The notes below the pieces were generated by a model, which saw nothing but the letters and a program-made list of their open reading frames with translations, ran no database searches and had not been told where the DNA came from. The position numbers and the translations under genes are program-made. A stretch of DNA of 29,474 nt, taken from positions 1-29,474 of the forward strand of contig DATIKM010000062.1 of the NCBI GenBank assembly GCA_035477595.1. Reading direction: 5' to 3'. Position 1 is the first letter of the stretch; every line of letters begins with the position of its first letter. Of the stretch, positions 8,853 to 15,711 are shown in pieces. This stretch comes from DATIKM01 sp035477595 (GTDB taxonomy: Bacteria; Armatimonadota; Chthonomonadetes; Chthonomonadales; CAJBBX01).

Positions 8853-10210
8853 CAGGAGGTCTCCCGATCGCGGCTTTCCGCCTTGCGCACACGGAAGACG
8901 ACCGGCGTGCCGTCGAGGGGATAGCGCGCCCGCAGGCGGTTCTCCAGATAGCGCACGTAGGAGAAGTGGACGAGATCCGGGTCATTGACAAACAGAACCA
9001 CGGTCGGCGGCTGGACGCGGGCCATCGTGGTGTAGTACAGCCGCAGATCGCGCCCCCGCTCGCTACGCGGATGCTCTTCCACGGCGTCTCGGAAGAGGCG
9101 GTTGAGCTCCCCAGTAGGGATGCGGATAGCGTGGTTGGCGGCTGCGGAGAACGCGGTCTCCAGAACCTCTTTCACGCTGAACCCATGAAGCGCCGAGCAG
9201 AAGACCAGCGGGGCGTAGGCCAGGAACGGGGTCTCCCGCCGGAAGCTCTCCACAAAGGCCCGGATGAACGCGCGATCCGGCCTTCTGGTTGCCACGCCAG
9301 TCGGGTCGACCAGGTCCCACTTGTTTACCGCAATGACGGACGCCTTGCCGGCCTCGTGCGCGATGCCCGCGACGCGCTTGTCGCCATCCGTCAGGCCATC
9401 GCCACCGTCGACCACCGTGACTGCTACGTGGGAACGGTCCACAGCAGAGCGAGCGCGCAGCGTGGTGTAGAACTCGATGCCGCCCTGCACCTTGCCCGCC
9501 CGCCGGATGCCTGCCGTGTCAACCAGAACCGCCTCTCGACCGTCTGCGCATCGAACCCGCGTGTCGATCGCATCACGCGTCGTACCCGGGATCGGGCTCA
9601 CGATCACCCGATCCTCGCCCGTCAGCGCGTTCGTCAGCGACGACTTGCCGACGTTGGGGCGGCCGATGATCGCGACCCGGACCGTATCGCCGTCTTCCTC
9701 TGGCGCATCGCCCCCCGGTAGAGCGCCAACCAACGCGTCCAGCAGATCCGCAACACCGTGACCGTGCACGGCGCTGACGGTGAACAGCCGTGGCAGCCCC
9801 AAGGCGTAGAACTCGGTAGCCTCGTGCGACAGTCGCTCGCTGTCGGCCTTGTTCACCACCACGAACACGGGCGCTGACGCGCTACGCAGGGCGTCGGCGA
9901 GGTCGCTGTCAGCAGCTGTTACGCCCTCCGAAGCATCGCAGACGAGCAGGATCGCGTCGGCCTCGGCCAGCGCGATCTCGGCCTGCAGACGCACCTGCAC
10001 GATCAGGGGATCGGCCTCGTTCAGCACGATGCCACCGGTGTCCACCACAGTGAACTCGCGCCCCGCCCACTCGACGCGCGCGTAGAGGCGGTCGCGCGTG
10101 ACGCCCGGAGTGTCCTCCACGATCGCGATGCGCCGACCCGCCAGCCTGTTGAAGATCGTCGACTTACCGACGTTGGGTCGACCGACGATGGCCACAAGTG
10201 CACCAGGCAT
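8852..10210 (-). CDS. der: Der (EngA), tandem-domain ribosome-assembly GTPase
   Basis: Der is an essential GTPase that acts in maturation of the large ribosomal subunit. The 452-residue reading contains two G domains. The first has GRPNVGKST (residues about 9-17), DTGGI and NKAD. The second has GRPNVGKSS, DTAGI and NKWD. A C-terminal KH-like domain ends in the basic sequence expected for RNA binding. The start at ATG 10210 puts the first P-loop nine residues in, as in other Der proteins; the 16-residue longer reading from 10258 would cross the predicted -10 box. A G-rich stretch about 8 bases upstream may serve as ribosome-binding site. It is the first gene of the der-glnE-plsY-ccm chain and has a promoter about 25 bases upstream. 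Confidence 0.97.
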   Translation of the reverse strand: MPGALVAIVGRPNVGKSTIFNRLAGRRIAIVEDTPGVTRDRLYARVEWAGREFTVVDTGGIVLNEADPLIVQVRLQAEIALAEADAILLVCDASEGVTAADSDLADALRSASAPVFVVVNKADSERLSHEATEFYALGLPRLFTVSAVHGHGVADLLDALVGALPGGDAPEEDGDTVRVAIIGRPNVGKSSLTNALTGEDRVIVSPIPGTTRDAIDTRVRCADGREAVLVDTAGIRRAGKVQGGIEFYTTLRARSAVDRSHVAVTVVDGGDGLTDGDKRVAGIAHEAGKASVIAVNKWDLVDPTGVATRRPDRAFIRAFVESFRRETPFLAYAPLVFCSALHGFSVKEVLETAFSAAANHAIRIPTGELNRLFRDAVEEHPRSERGRDLRLYYTTMARVQPPTVVLFVNDPDLVHFSYVRYLENRLRARYPLDGTPVVFRVRKAESRDRETS

Positions 10211-10239
10211 GACTGAGACCCCCCGGTTCCGCGAAGTTG

Positions 10240-10268
10240 AGCATAGCACACGCCCCATGGCGGGTCAA
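10240..10268 (-). promoter_or_regulatory. sigma-70 promoter for the der-glnE-plsY-ccm operon
   Basis: On the minus strand, TTGACC (10268-10263) and TATGCT (10245-10240) are separated by exactly 17 bases. Transcription would start near 10233, about 23 bases before the der ATG. The -35 box lies inside the left arm of the inverted repeat at 10264-10290. The boxes are seen directly; their activity is inferred. Confidence 0.6.
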
Positions 10269-10290
10269 ACGCGAGCGCTGCGCGTTTGAC
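10264..10290. repeat. 10-bp perfect inverted repeat covering both divergent -35 boxes
   Basis: GTCAAACGCG at 10264-10273 is repeated in perfect inverted form at 10281-10290 (CGCGTTTGAC), with a 7-base spacer. Both -35 hexamers of the back-to-back promoters sit at the outer edges of the arms, so a dimeric regulator bound here could block both. The MarR-family gene next door is the obvious candidate ligand, but this is inference. Confidence 0.6.
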
Positions 10291-10314
10291 TCCCCCCGAT
10301 CCTTATGGTAGGAT
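10286..10314 (+). promoter_or_regulatory. sigma-70 promoter for the MarR-family gene
   Basis: TTGACT (10286-10291) and TAGGAT (10309-10314) are 17 bases apart on the plus strand. The start would be near 10321, giving a leader of about 84 bases before the ATG at 10405. The -35 box overlaps the right arm of the inverted repeat. Confidence 0.55.
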
Positions 10315-10404
10315 TGATAAACGAGTTCGATCAGCGCGCGACATCGCTGCCGTGGCCGCGTGCTCTGCGCGACGGTCGCGGAGCTCGCACTTGGGAGTTG
10401 CGCG

Positions 10405-10944
10405 ATGCAGGAAGTGGGCGTCCTCGACGCGATGCGGGTGGCGGACTTGTTCGGTCAGATCCTGCACAAGACGCTGAGCGTCCGCCTGGTCGCCGAGCTC
10501 ACAGACCAGCGGGTCAGCCTGCCCCAGGTGCACGCGATGCGGCACATCTGGCTACACCACGATGTGCTGATGGGTGATCTGGCCCAGGGGCTGGGGATCA
10601 GCTACCCATCCGCCACCAACATGGTGAAGCGACTCGAGCGACAGGGGCTTGTCGCCCGGACCGTTAACCCCTCGGACCGGCGCGAAGTGGAGGTCCGTCT
10701 CACCGAGAAAGGTGAGGCAATCTGTCAGCGCACGGAGGATGAGCGGGTAGCACGCCTCGAGCGCGTCCTGATGGCGATGCACGAAGCCGATCGGGACGCT
10801 CTCCTGCGCGGTCTTCAGGCGTTCATAGTCACCGCTGTGGGCGATCACGACGATCTGGCGCTGGATGTTTGTCTGCGCTGTGGCCTGCGAGCATCGCCGA
10901 CCTGTCCGGTGGCCGGGACGCACATTCTGTCGATCTGTCGGTAG
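10405..10944 (+). CDS. MarR-family regulator with a C-terminal cysteine cluster
   Basis: This 179-residue protein has the winged helix-turn-helix plan of MarR regulators. A dimerisation helix comes first, then the DNA-reading region MGDLAQGLGISYPSATNMVKRLERQGL (residues about 56-82), and a wing with the conserved NPSDRREVEVRLTEKG (residues 88-103). The final helix is followed by a tail with four cysteines (C156, C159, C167, C178; a fifth, C107, is in the core) that could bind a metal or Fe-S cluster or sense oxidants. The ATG at 10405 has GGGAG 7 bases upstream; a longer reading from 10360 lacks this. It is divergent from der, and 56 bases separate it from the downstream cysteine desulfurase, so the two may be co-transcribed. 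The ligand is unknown. Confidence 0.88.
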   Translation: MQEVGVLDAMRVADLFGQILHKTLSVRLVAELTDQRVSLPQVHAMRHIWLHHDVLMGDLAQGLGISYPSATNMVKRLERQGLVARTVNPSDRREVEVRLTEKGEAICQRTEDERVARLERVLMAMHEADRDALLRGLQAFIVTAVGDHDDLALDVCLRCGLRASPTCPVAGTHILSICR

Positions 10945-11000
10945 CCGCACTCCCCTGCGCCGCCTCCGCGCGCAGACATACTGTCGGGCGCTGACCAAGT

Positions 11001-12137
11001 ATGCACGGCATCTACCTCGACCACGCCGCGACCACACCGCTCGACCCGCATGTACTGGACGCCATGGCGCCGTACTTTGCGGACCTCGCGGCCAATCCCA
11101 GTTCGCTCCATAGCGCTGGAGCCGTCGCCCGCGAGGCCGTTGAGCGGGCCCGCGCGTCCATTGCCTCGGTTCTTGGCGCCGACCCCGGCGAAGTGGTCTT
11201 CACGTCGGGGGGCACCGAGTCCGACAACTGGGCGTTGCGCGGCCTGGTTGCCCCCGGAGGGGGCCTTGTGGTGAGCGCCGTCGAGCACCGCGCCGTGCTG
11301 GAGCCGGCCTCCGAGCTGGCCCGATCAGGCGCGGCTCTCGGCATCGCACCTGTCGACTCCTCCGGACAAGTGGAACCCTCGTCGGTTGTGTCGCGTATGC
11401 CCATTGGTTGCCAGCTTGTCTGCGTCATGGCGGCCAACAACGAGACCGGTGTGCGGCTCGATTTCGGCACGGTGGGACGGCTGTGCGCTGACCGGGGAGT
11501 ACCGCTGCATGTGGATGCGGCCCAGTCGGCGCTCTACGGCCCACCCGACCTGCGGCGCGATCCGGTCGACCTGGTAACCTTGAGCGCTCACAAGCTCTAC
11601 GGGCCCAAGGGGGTAGGAGCGCTGGTGGCGCGCCGTTCCCTGAGATTGCGCCCGCTTCTCGTGGGCGGGGGACAAGAGCATGGCCTGCGCGCTGGCACGC
11701 TGAACGTGCCAGGAGTCGTAGGGATGGCTGCGGCACTGAGCATTGCCGTGGAGCGCCGCGCCGCAGACTCCGAGCGGGTCAGGGGTCTCCGCGACAAGTT
11801 CGAGGCGGCTGTGCTCGAGCGTGTCGACGGTGCTGAGGTAGCAGGTGCGGCGGCCCCCAGGCTGCCAGGGCACTCGCTGCTCCTCATAGAAGGCGTCGAC
11901 GGAAGCGCGCTGCTGATGGCTCTCGACGAACGGGGCGTCTTTGCCTCCGCAGGTGCGGCCTGCAGTTCTGGCTCCGCGGAGCCATCGCACGTTCTGTTGG
12001 CGATGGGCTACTCGCAGCAACGTGCTCGGTCGGCTGTACGGTTCACGCTCGGCCGCACCACATCGGAGGGCGACGTCGAGTGCGCCGCGGCTGCCCTCGA
12101 GGAGGCCGTAGACGAGTTGCGCGCGCTGCACGGGTAA
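11001..12137 (+). CDS. Cysteine desulfurase, NifS/IscS type
   Basis: This PLP enzyme takes sulfur from cysteine, giving alanine and an enzyme-bound persulfide for Fe-S cluster or thio-cofactor synthesis. The 378-residue product shows the aminotransferase class V fold. The N-terminus is YLDHAATTPLD. The PLP-stacking His is H96 (SAVEHRAVL), D172 lies in HVDAAQS, and the Schiff-base lysine is K198 in SAHKLYGPKGVGAL. The mobile catalytic loop carries C321 (GAACSSGSAEPSHVLLAMG). All active residues are present and the length is normal. The ATG at 11001 begins the conserved start of the family; no clear ribosome-binding site precedes it, which suggests either coupling to the upstream MarR-family gene or weak initiation. 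No iscU, sufB or tRNA-thiolase gene is adjacent, so the sulfur acceptor cannot be told. Confidence 0.95.
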   Translation: MHGIYLDHAATTPLDPHVLDAMAPYFADLAANPSSLHSAGAVAREAVERARASIASVLGADPGEVVFTSGGTESDNWALRGLVAPGGGLVVSAVEHRAVLEPASELARSGAALGIAPVDSSGQVEPSSVVSRMPIGCQLVCVMAANNETGVRLDFGTVGRLCADRGVPLHVDAAQSALYGPPDLRRDPVDLVTLSAHKLYGPKGVGALVARRSLRLRPLLVGGGQEHGLRAGTLNVPGVVGMAAALSIAVERRAADSERVRGLRDKFEAAVLERVDGAEVAGAAAPRLPGHSLLLIEGVDGSALLMALDERGVFASAGAACSSGSAEPSHVLLAMGYSQQRARSAVRFTLGRTTSEGDVECAAAALEEAVDELRALHG

Positions 12138-12171
12138 GGGCGCAGGTTGCCCCAAAACCACGCAGGCGCCC
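12138..12171 (+). terminator. Weak hairpin after the cysteine desulfurase
   Basis: GGGCGC starts directly after the stop codon (12138-12143) and can pair with GCGCCC at 12166-12171 across a 22-base loop. There is no T-run, so termination is doubtful. Confidence 0.2.
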
Positions 12172-12206
12172 CAGGGATTTGTACTGGAAGACCGACGGTT
12201 GCTACC

Positions 12207-12235
12207 TTGACATCCTTACGCATCCGACCTATAAT
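12207..12235 (+). promoter_or_regulatory. Perfect consensus sigma-70 promoter upstream of the sigma factor gene
   Basis: TTGACA (12207-12212), a 17-base spacer, then TATAAT (12230-12235): every position matches the consensus. The start would be near 12242, about 304 bases before the sigma factor ATG. No coding sequence I can support begins in between. Confidence 0.85.
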
Positions 12236-12241
12236 GGACGT

Positions 12242-12530
12242 GTCCGCACGGTGAGGGCGTCGATGCCTGCCCGGGCGGGCGGTAATGCTGCTCCGAGACG
12301 CACTATCTGCGTCCGTAGCGCCGGCCGCGCTGATGCAGCCGACGCCTATTCTGCCGTGCCCGGCTGCGCGGCACTCCCATGTAGTCGTTCCCGACAGCGG
12401 CTGCTGCACGCGAGCGGTCACCACGCGCGTGCCCTTCCAACCAATCCGTCGCCTGGCATAGGCGGAGTGCGACGGCGCCGTGCGTGTTGCGTGCGGCACG
12501 AACACCGTGTGTAGAGCCGGAGAGGAACCC
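12242..12530 (+). ncRNA. Putative structured leader or small RNA before the sigma factor gene
   Basis: This stretch follows a perfect promoter and holds no convincing gene. By eye it can fold as a closed domain. CGCACGGTG (12245-12253) pairs with CACCGTGTG (12503-12511), one G-T wobble included, close to both ends. Inside, GGCGTCG (12256-12262) pairs with CGACGCC (12340-12346) and encloses short GACGC/GCGTC and AGCGC/GCGCT hairpins between GCTGC and GCAGC. A further CCGTCGC/GCGACGG stem lies near 12445-12475. Such pairings arise easily in GC-rich DNA, so this is a candidate only. It lacks the conserved blocks of SRP RNA, tmRNA and RNase P RNA. It could be a 5' leader controlling the sigma factor, or a separate RNA. 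Confidence 0.35.
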
Positions 12531-12545
12531 AGGAGGTCCCACGCT

Positions 12546-13583
12546 ATGTCTGACGCCGTCGTTCTCGAACGTCCGCTTGTTGCCTCGACTGCGCTGGAGG
12601 CGCGCCCGATCACCTCTCAGGTAGCGGCCGAGGCTGTCGACGAGGAGCCGAACGACGAACTCCTCGCCATGGCGGACGTTATGCAGGACGAGGTGGGTGA
12701 CGCACCGCTGGCCGAGCCCAGGGAGCCTGCGGAGGAGTCGAGCCGCGCTCAGGTGCCACGGTCTGAGCGCGATGACGAGGTCTCCATGTGGATGAGCCGT
12801 GCGCGCGCTGCGCAACTGCTCACCTCCAGCGAGGAAATCCACCTTGCTCGGCTGGTCCGTCGCGGCGATAAGCGCGCGAAGGACCGGCTCACCGAGGCCA
12901 ACCTGCGCCTCGTGGTCAGCATCGCCAAGAAGTACAGCGTTCGCGGCATCCCTCTGCCCGACCTGATCCAGGAGGGCAACATCGGACTCATCCGGGCCGT
13001 CGAGAAGTTCGACCCGGAGAAGGGCTACCGTTTCAGCACCTATGCCACGTGGTGGATCCGCCGCGCGATCGCGCGCGCCATCATCAACCAGGGACGCACA
13101 ATCCGCATCCCGGTCTACGTGGCCGAGATCATCCACAAGCTGGTGAAGGCCTCCGGCCGGCTGCGGCAGCAGCTCCATCGTGAGCCGACAGTCGACGAAC
13201 TGGCGCGCGAACTCGAGGTGCCGGTTGACCGCGTGAACGAGATCATGCGGATCGCCATGGAGCCGCTATCGCTCGAGACGCCGGTCGGCGAGAAGGACAA
13301 CAGCCAGCTCTCGGACTTCATCCAGTCCAGCGCGGCCCCGTCACCCTCAGAGGCGACGCTCAACCTGATCCGCCGCGAGCAGATCGAGGAAGTGCTGAAC
13401 AAGCTGACGAACCGCGAGCGAGACGTGTTGCGGATGCGGTTCGGCCTGGACGACGGCTATGCGCGTACGCTCGAGGAGGTCGGTGTACGGCTCCACGTCA
13501 CCCGCGAGCGGGTGCGGCAGATCGAGCTCCGCGCTCTGAAGAAGCTGCGCCATATCGGTCCGGCCGAGTTGCTGCGCCAGTAA
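12546..13583 (+). CDS. Sigma-70 family RNA polymerase sigma factor (RpoD/SigA-like)
   Basis: This 345-residue sigma factor has all the regions of group 1 and 2 factors. Region 1.2 lies near residues 80-112. Region 2 runs from about residue 117 to 187 with RLVVSIAKKYSVRGIPLPDL, the -10 reading block GYRFSTYATWWIRRAI, and TIRIPVY. Region 3 follows, and region 4 (about residues 285-335) contains the -35 reading helix VTRERVRQIELRALKKLR. The N-terminal 75 residues are acidic and low in complexity, with no long region 1.1. The ATG at 12546 has AGGAGG 9 bases upstream. Primary sigma factors usually read RIPVHM where this one has RIPVYV, so it may be a second, non-essential RpoD-like factor. Its own promoter is a perfect consensus site. 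Confidence 0.93.
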   Translation: MSDAVVLERPLVASTALEARPITSQVAAEAVDEEPNDELLAMADVMQDEVGDAPLAEPREPAEESSRAQVPRSERDDEVSMWMSRARAAQLLTSSEEIHLARLVRRGDKRAKDRLTEANLRLVVSIAKKYSVRGIPLPDLIQEGNIGLIRAVEKFDPEKGYRFSTYATWWIRRAIARAIINQGRTIRIPVYVAEIIHKLVKASGRLRQQLHREPTVDELARELEVPVDRVNEIMRIAMEPLSLETPVGEKDNSQLSDFIQSSAAPSPSEATLNLIRREQIEEVLNKLTNRERDVLRMRFGLDDGYARTLEEVGVRLHVTRERVRQIELRALKKLRHIGPAELLRQ

Positions 13584-13604
13584 AAGTCTAGCCGGCGCAT
13601 CCGG

Positions 13605-13644
13605 CGCCAGAACGGGAGGGCCAGGCGGCCCTCCCGTTCTGGCG
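13605..13644. terminator. Bidirectional hairpin between the sigma factor and the kinase gene
   Basis: An 18-base arm (13605-13622) is perfectly complementary to 13627-13644 around a 4-base AGGC loop. It lies exactly between two convergent genes. No T-run follows on either strand, so it may rely on the very stable stem or on Rho-like help. Confidence 0.75.
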
Positions 13645-13646
13645 AC

Positions 13647-14807
13647 TCAGGCGGCTAGCGCGCCTGCCTGTGGCACATCCCGGGCGCACACGGCGGGAAA
13701 AGTGATGGTGACGCGCGTTCCGCGCCCCGCACCGGACTCCACGCGAACCTCCCCTCGCATCGCTCGCACGATCGTTCGCGTGGCGGCCAGGCCCAGGCCC
13801 GTGCCTTTGTGCAGTCCCCTGGTCGTGAAGAACGGCCGGAAGAGGTGGCCGAGCATCTCCTGGGGCATGCCGGGCCCGGTGTCGGTCACTCTGATCGCCA
13901 CACCGGGCAACTCCCCTTCGAGCCGCTCCGTCTCCAGGCTGACGAGCCCGCCATCTCCCGCTGCATGTACCGCGTTCAGCCCCACGTGGGCGATCGCCTG
14001 CTGGAGCCTCCGGGGGTCGACCCGCAGTGGAGGCAACGCCGTGACGAGGGAGCGCACAAGGCGTACACCCCGCGCGTTGGCAACGGGGCTCAGCAGCCGG
14101 AAGGACTCGTTCACGGCCTCGTTTGCGTCCACGGTCTCCTCACCCGCCCGGTCTGAGTCGAGCGCGGTGAGAGCGTGCAGAGCGCCGAGGCAGCGCTCCG
14201 CAGCCTGCCTCGCCTCCGAGAGCGGGGGTCGCGTTCCGGCCTCCGGGGCGCACCCCGCCTGAAGGTGCGCGCCCACCAGCGCGGCGTCCCCAGCCGCACA
14301 GCGGGCCACAGCCAGCGCGCTCTGGCCCGCGGCCGCAAGCCGCTCCACTTGCACCAGGAACTCTGCCTGCCCGCGCAGCTCGTCGCGCGCGTCGCGAAGC
14401 TCGGTGAGCAGATAGGCATTCTGGCGCCGAAGTGCGCGCTTCTCCGCGGCTCTGACGACCAGGCGCGCAACCGTGCCAACATCGGCGCTGCGGCGCTGCA
14501 CGATGTCGTATACCCGCCCCGCCTCACACTCCGCGAGGGCCGCCTCAATGTCCTCCGGACCAACGATCACGATGCACTCCGCGGGCGGCTCCAGCGCACG
14601 GCAGGAGGCTAGCAGCGGCTGGCAAGGCCCGTCAGGAAGGCGGGTGTCGGTCACGAGAACCGACACGGCGCTCCGTTGCACTGCGGCCAGCGCCTCGCGC
14701 AGGCCGCTCGCATTGTGAGCGCACAGGCCGCTGGACTCGAGTCCGGCCGCCACCTGGCGGCGCACCGTAGGGTCCGCGACGGCCAGAAGCACGCACTCCT
14801 CAGTCAT
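13647..14807 (-). CDS. Degenerate response-receiver/histidine-kinase-like protein lacking the H-box histidine
   Basis: This 386-residue protein has an N-terminal receiver-like domain (residues 1-120) with a candidate acceptor Asp54 (LVTDTRLPDG). Only one acidic residue stands where two are usual (ADP, residues 11-13), and Arg replaces the usual Lys near residue 105. A coiled-coil stretch (about 120-155) leads to a HisKA-like helix, ERLAAAGQSALAVARCAAGD, in which the place of the phospho-accepting His is Arg169. The C-terminal ATPase domain is intact: N278 in GLNAVHA, DTGPGMP (309-315), FFTTR, and GTGLGLAATRTI (335-346). It may bind or hydrolyse ATP without self-phosphorylation, or work with a partner kinase. 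A GAGGTG site precedes ATG 14807. No partner regulator is adjacent. Confidence 0.8.
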   Translation of the reverse strand: MTEECVLLAVADPTVRRQVAAGLESSGLCAHNASGLREALAAVQRSAVSVLVTDTRLPDGPCQPLLASCRALEPPAECIVIVGPEDIEAALAECEAGRVYDIVQRRSADVGTVARLVVRAAEKRALRRQNAYLLTELRDARDELRGQAEFLVQVERLAAAGQSALAVARCAAGDAALVGAHLQAGCAPEAGTRPPLSEARQAAERCLGALHALTALDSDRAGEETVDANEAVNESFRLLSPVANARGVRLVRSLVTALPPLRVDPRRLQQAIAHVGLNAVHAAGDGGLVSLETERLEGELPGVAIRVTDTGPGMPQEMLGHLFRPFFTTRGLHKGTGLGLAATRTIVRAMRGEVRVESGAGRGTRVTITFPAVCARDVPQAGALAA

Positions 14808-14850
14808 GGCGCACCTCGGGAGCCGCCGTGCACCAAGCAGACGCAGAAGC

Positions 14851-14893
14851 GGCGGCTCGCCCGTCGACTCTTTCGGTCGCAGGCGAAACCGCC
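14851..14893. repeat. 43-base near-perfect hairpin between the prepilin and kinase genes
   Basis: Read on the minus strand, GGCGG pairs with CCGCC at the outside. After a short wobble and a bulge, CGCC/GGCG and CGAC/GTCG continue to a 7-base loop (CGAAAGA), for about 15 pairs in all. It lies 44 bases upstream of the kinase ATG and 47 bases past the prepilin stop. It may end the prepilin transcript or shape the kinase leader. Confidence 0.5.
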
Positions 14894-14920
14894 GTTAGTG
14901 GACATCTCATGCAGGAGGAC

Positions 14921-14938
14921 GCCTTTCGGCGCCCCACG
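14921..14938 (-). terminator. Short GAAA-loop hairpin after the prepilin gene
   Basis: Just past the prepilin stop, GGGCGCC and GGCGTCC pair (one wobble) around a GAAA loop on the minus strand. No T-run follows. This is a possible, weak 3' end signal. Confidence 0.3.
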
Positions 14939-14940
14939 TA

Positions 14941-15711
14941 TCAGTTGGCCAGCGCCCACCCTCTCTGCTGCACGACCTGGGCGTCGACCCGCCTGGTGGT
15001 ACCGGTGGCCAGCAGCACGGGCGACACGCCGGCGCCGGACACCGTTGCGTGGTAGTTGCACCACGTGACGACGACCTTGTCAAGCGGCGGATTGCGGTAC
15101 TTCATCTGGTTCGGGGCGTCCTGCAGACCGGCGGTGCCGGTCCAGTCGCGCGAGTAGACCAGTTGTCGGCTTCCGCCGCCCAGCCTCGACGTGAGGTCAT
15201 AGCTGTTCGTGGCGTGAAGCGGAATAGGCGTGCCGGCGTTCGCGTCATAGTTGAAGCCGCCGGCGCTCACCCCGGTGAAGCCGAGAGCACCGAAGGTCGC
15301 CGGTCCTGTCAACGTGCCCGGCGGTCCCGGAGCGAAGTCCACCGTCACCACCTCGGTGCCGCCGCCGCTCGGGTTGTTGGGGCACGTGAACGACTCGATG
15401 TCCCTCACGTACTGCGGGAAGAGGAAGCCACGCGTCTGCTGGATCGGCATGGCTGCTCCGCTGATCGCCGGCACACCGGGAGCGCTCTCTGCCGGGCCGA
15501 GGAGCATGGTGGGAAACTCGCCGCTGCTGTCATCCCGATAGAGCCCGAGCCCCACGTATAGCTGCTGCATGTTGGACATGCAGGTGGCCTGGCGGGCATT
15601 CTCTCGCACACGGCCGAACACCGGGAAAGCGATCGCGGCGATGACGGCAATGATAGCGATCACCGTAAGCAGCTCGATCAACGTGAAGCCCTGGGCAGTC
15701 GCCCTGCGCAT
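14941..15711 (-). CDS. Type II secretion/type IV pilin-like prepilin (DUF1559-like)
   Basis: The 256-residue product begins with a class III signal peptide: a short basic leader (MRRATAQG) ending in Gly8, then FTLIELLTVIAIIAVIAA, with Glu at position 5 of the mature chain. A prepilin peptidase would cut before Phe9 and methylate it. The segment ARQATCMSNMQQLYVGLGLY after the helix is typical of the DUF1559-like prepilins common in Planctomycetota and Armatimonadota. The rest is a Gly/Thr/Pro-rich globular domain with no catalytic motif that I recognise. The ATG at 15711 is chosen over the longer reading from 15759 because it puts the cleavage site eight residues in; GAGGAG lies about 10 bases upstream. 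No secretion ATPase or peptidase gene is near, so its machine lies elsewhere. Confidence 0.88.
   Translation of the reverse strand: MRRATAQGFTLIELLTVIAIIAVIAAIAFPVFGRVRENARQATCMSNMQQLYVGLGLYRDDSSGEFPTMLLGPAESAPGVPAISGAAMPIQQTRGFLFPQYVRDIESFTCPNNPSGGGTEVVTVDFAPGPPGTLTGPATFGALGFTGVSAGGFNYDANAGTPIPLHATNSYDLTSRLGGGSRQLVYSRDWTGTAGLQDAPNQMKYRNPPLDKVVVTWCNYHATVSGAGVSPVLLATGTTRRVDAQVVQQRGWALAN

Noticed and set aside
10945..11000. Promoter for the cysteine desulfurase (CATACT near 10977)
   Set aside because: No -35 hexamer at the right spacing; co-transcription with the MarR-family gene is simpler.
12263..12514. Possible 83-codon upstream reading frame in the sigma factor leader, with GAGG before its ATG
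   Set aside because: Its product is Arg/Ala-rich with no recognisable fold, third-position GC looks lower than in the real genes, and the frame simply extends a chance open frame from the end of the desulfurase gene.
12242..12530. SRP RNA, tmRNA or RNase P RNA in the leader
   Set aside because: None of the conserved sequence blocks (SRP GGAAG tetraloop stem with AGCAG, tmRNA ends, RNase P GAGGAAAGTCC) is present.
14851..14893. c-di-GMP riboswitch suggested by CGAAAGAGTCGACG
   Set aside because: Only the GAAA loop fragment resembles it; the conserved GCAAACC and ACGCAAAGCC blocks are absent.
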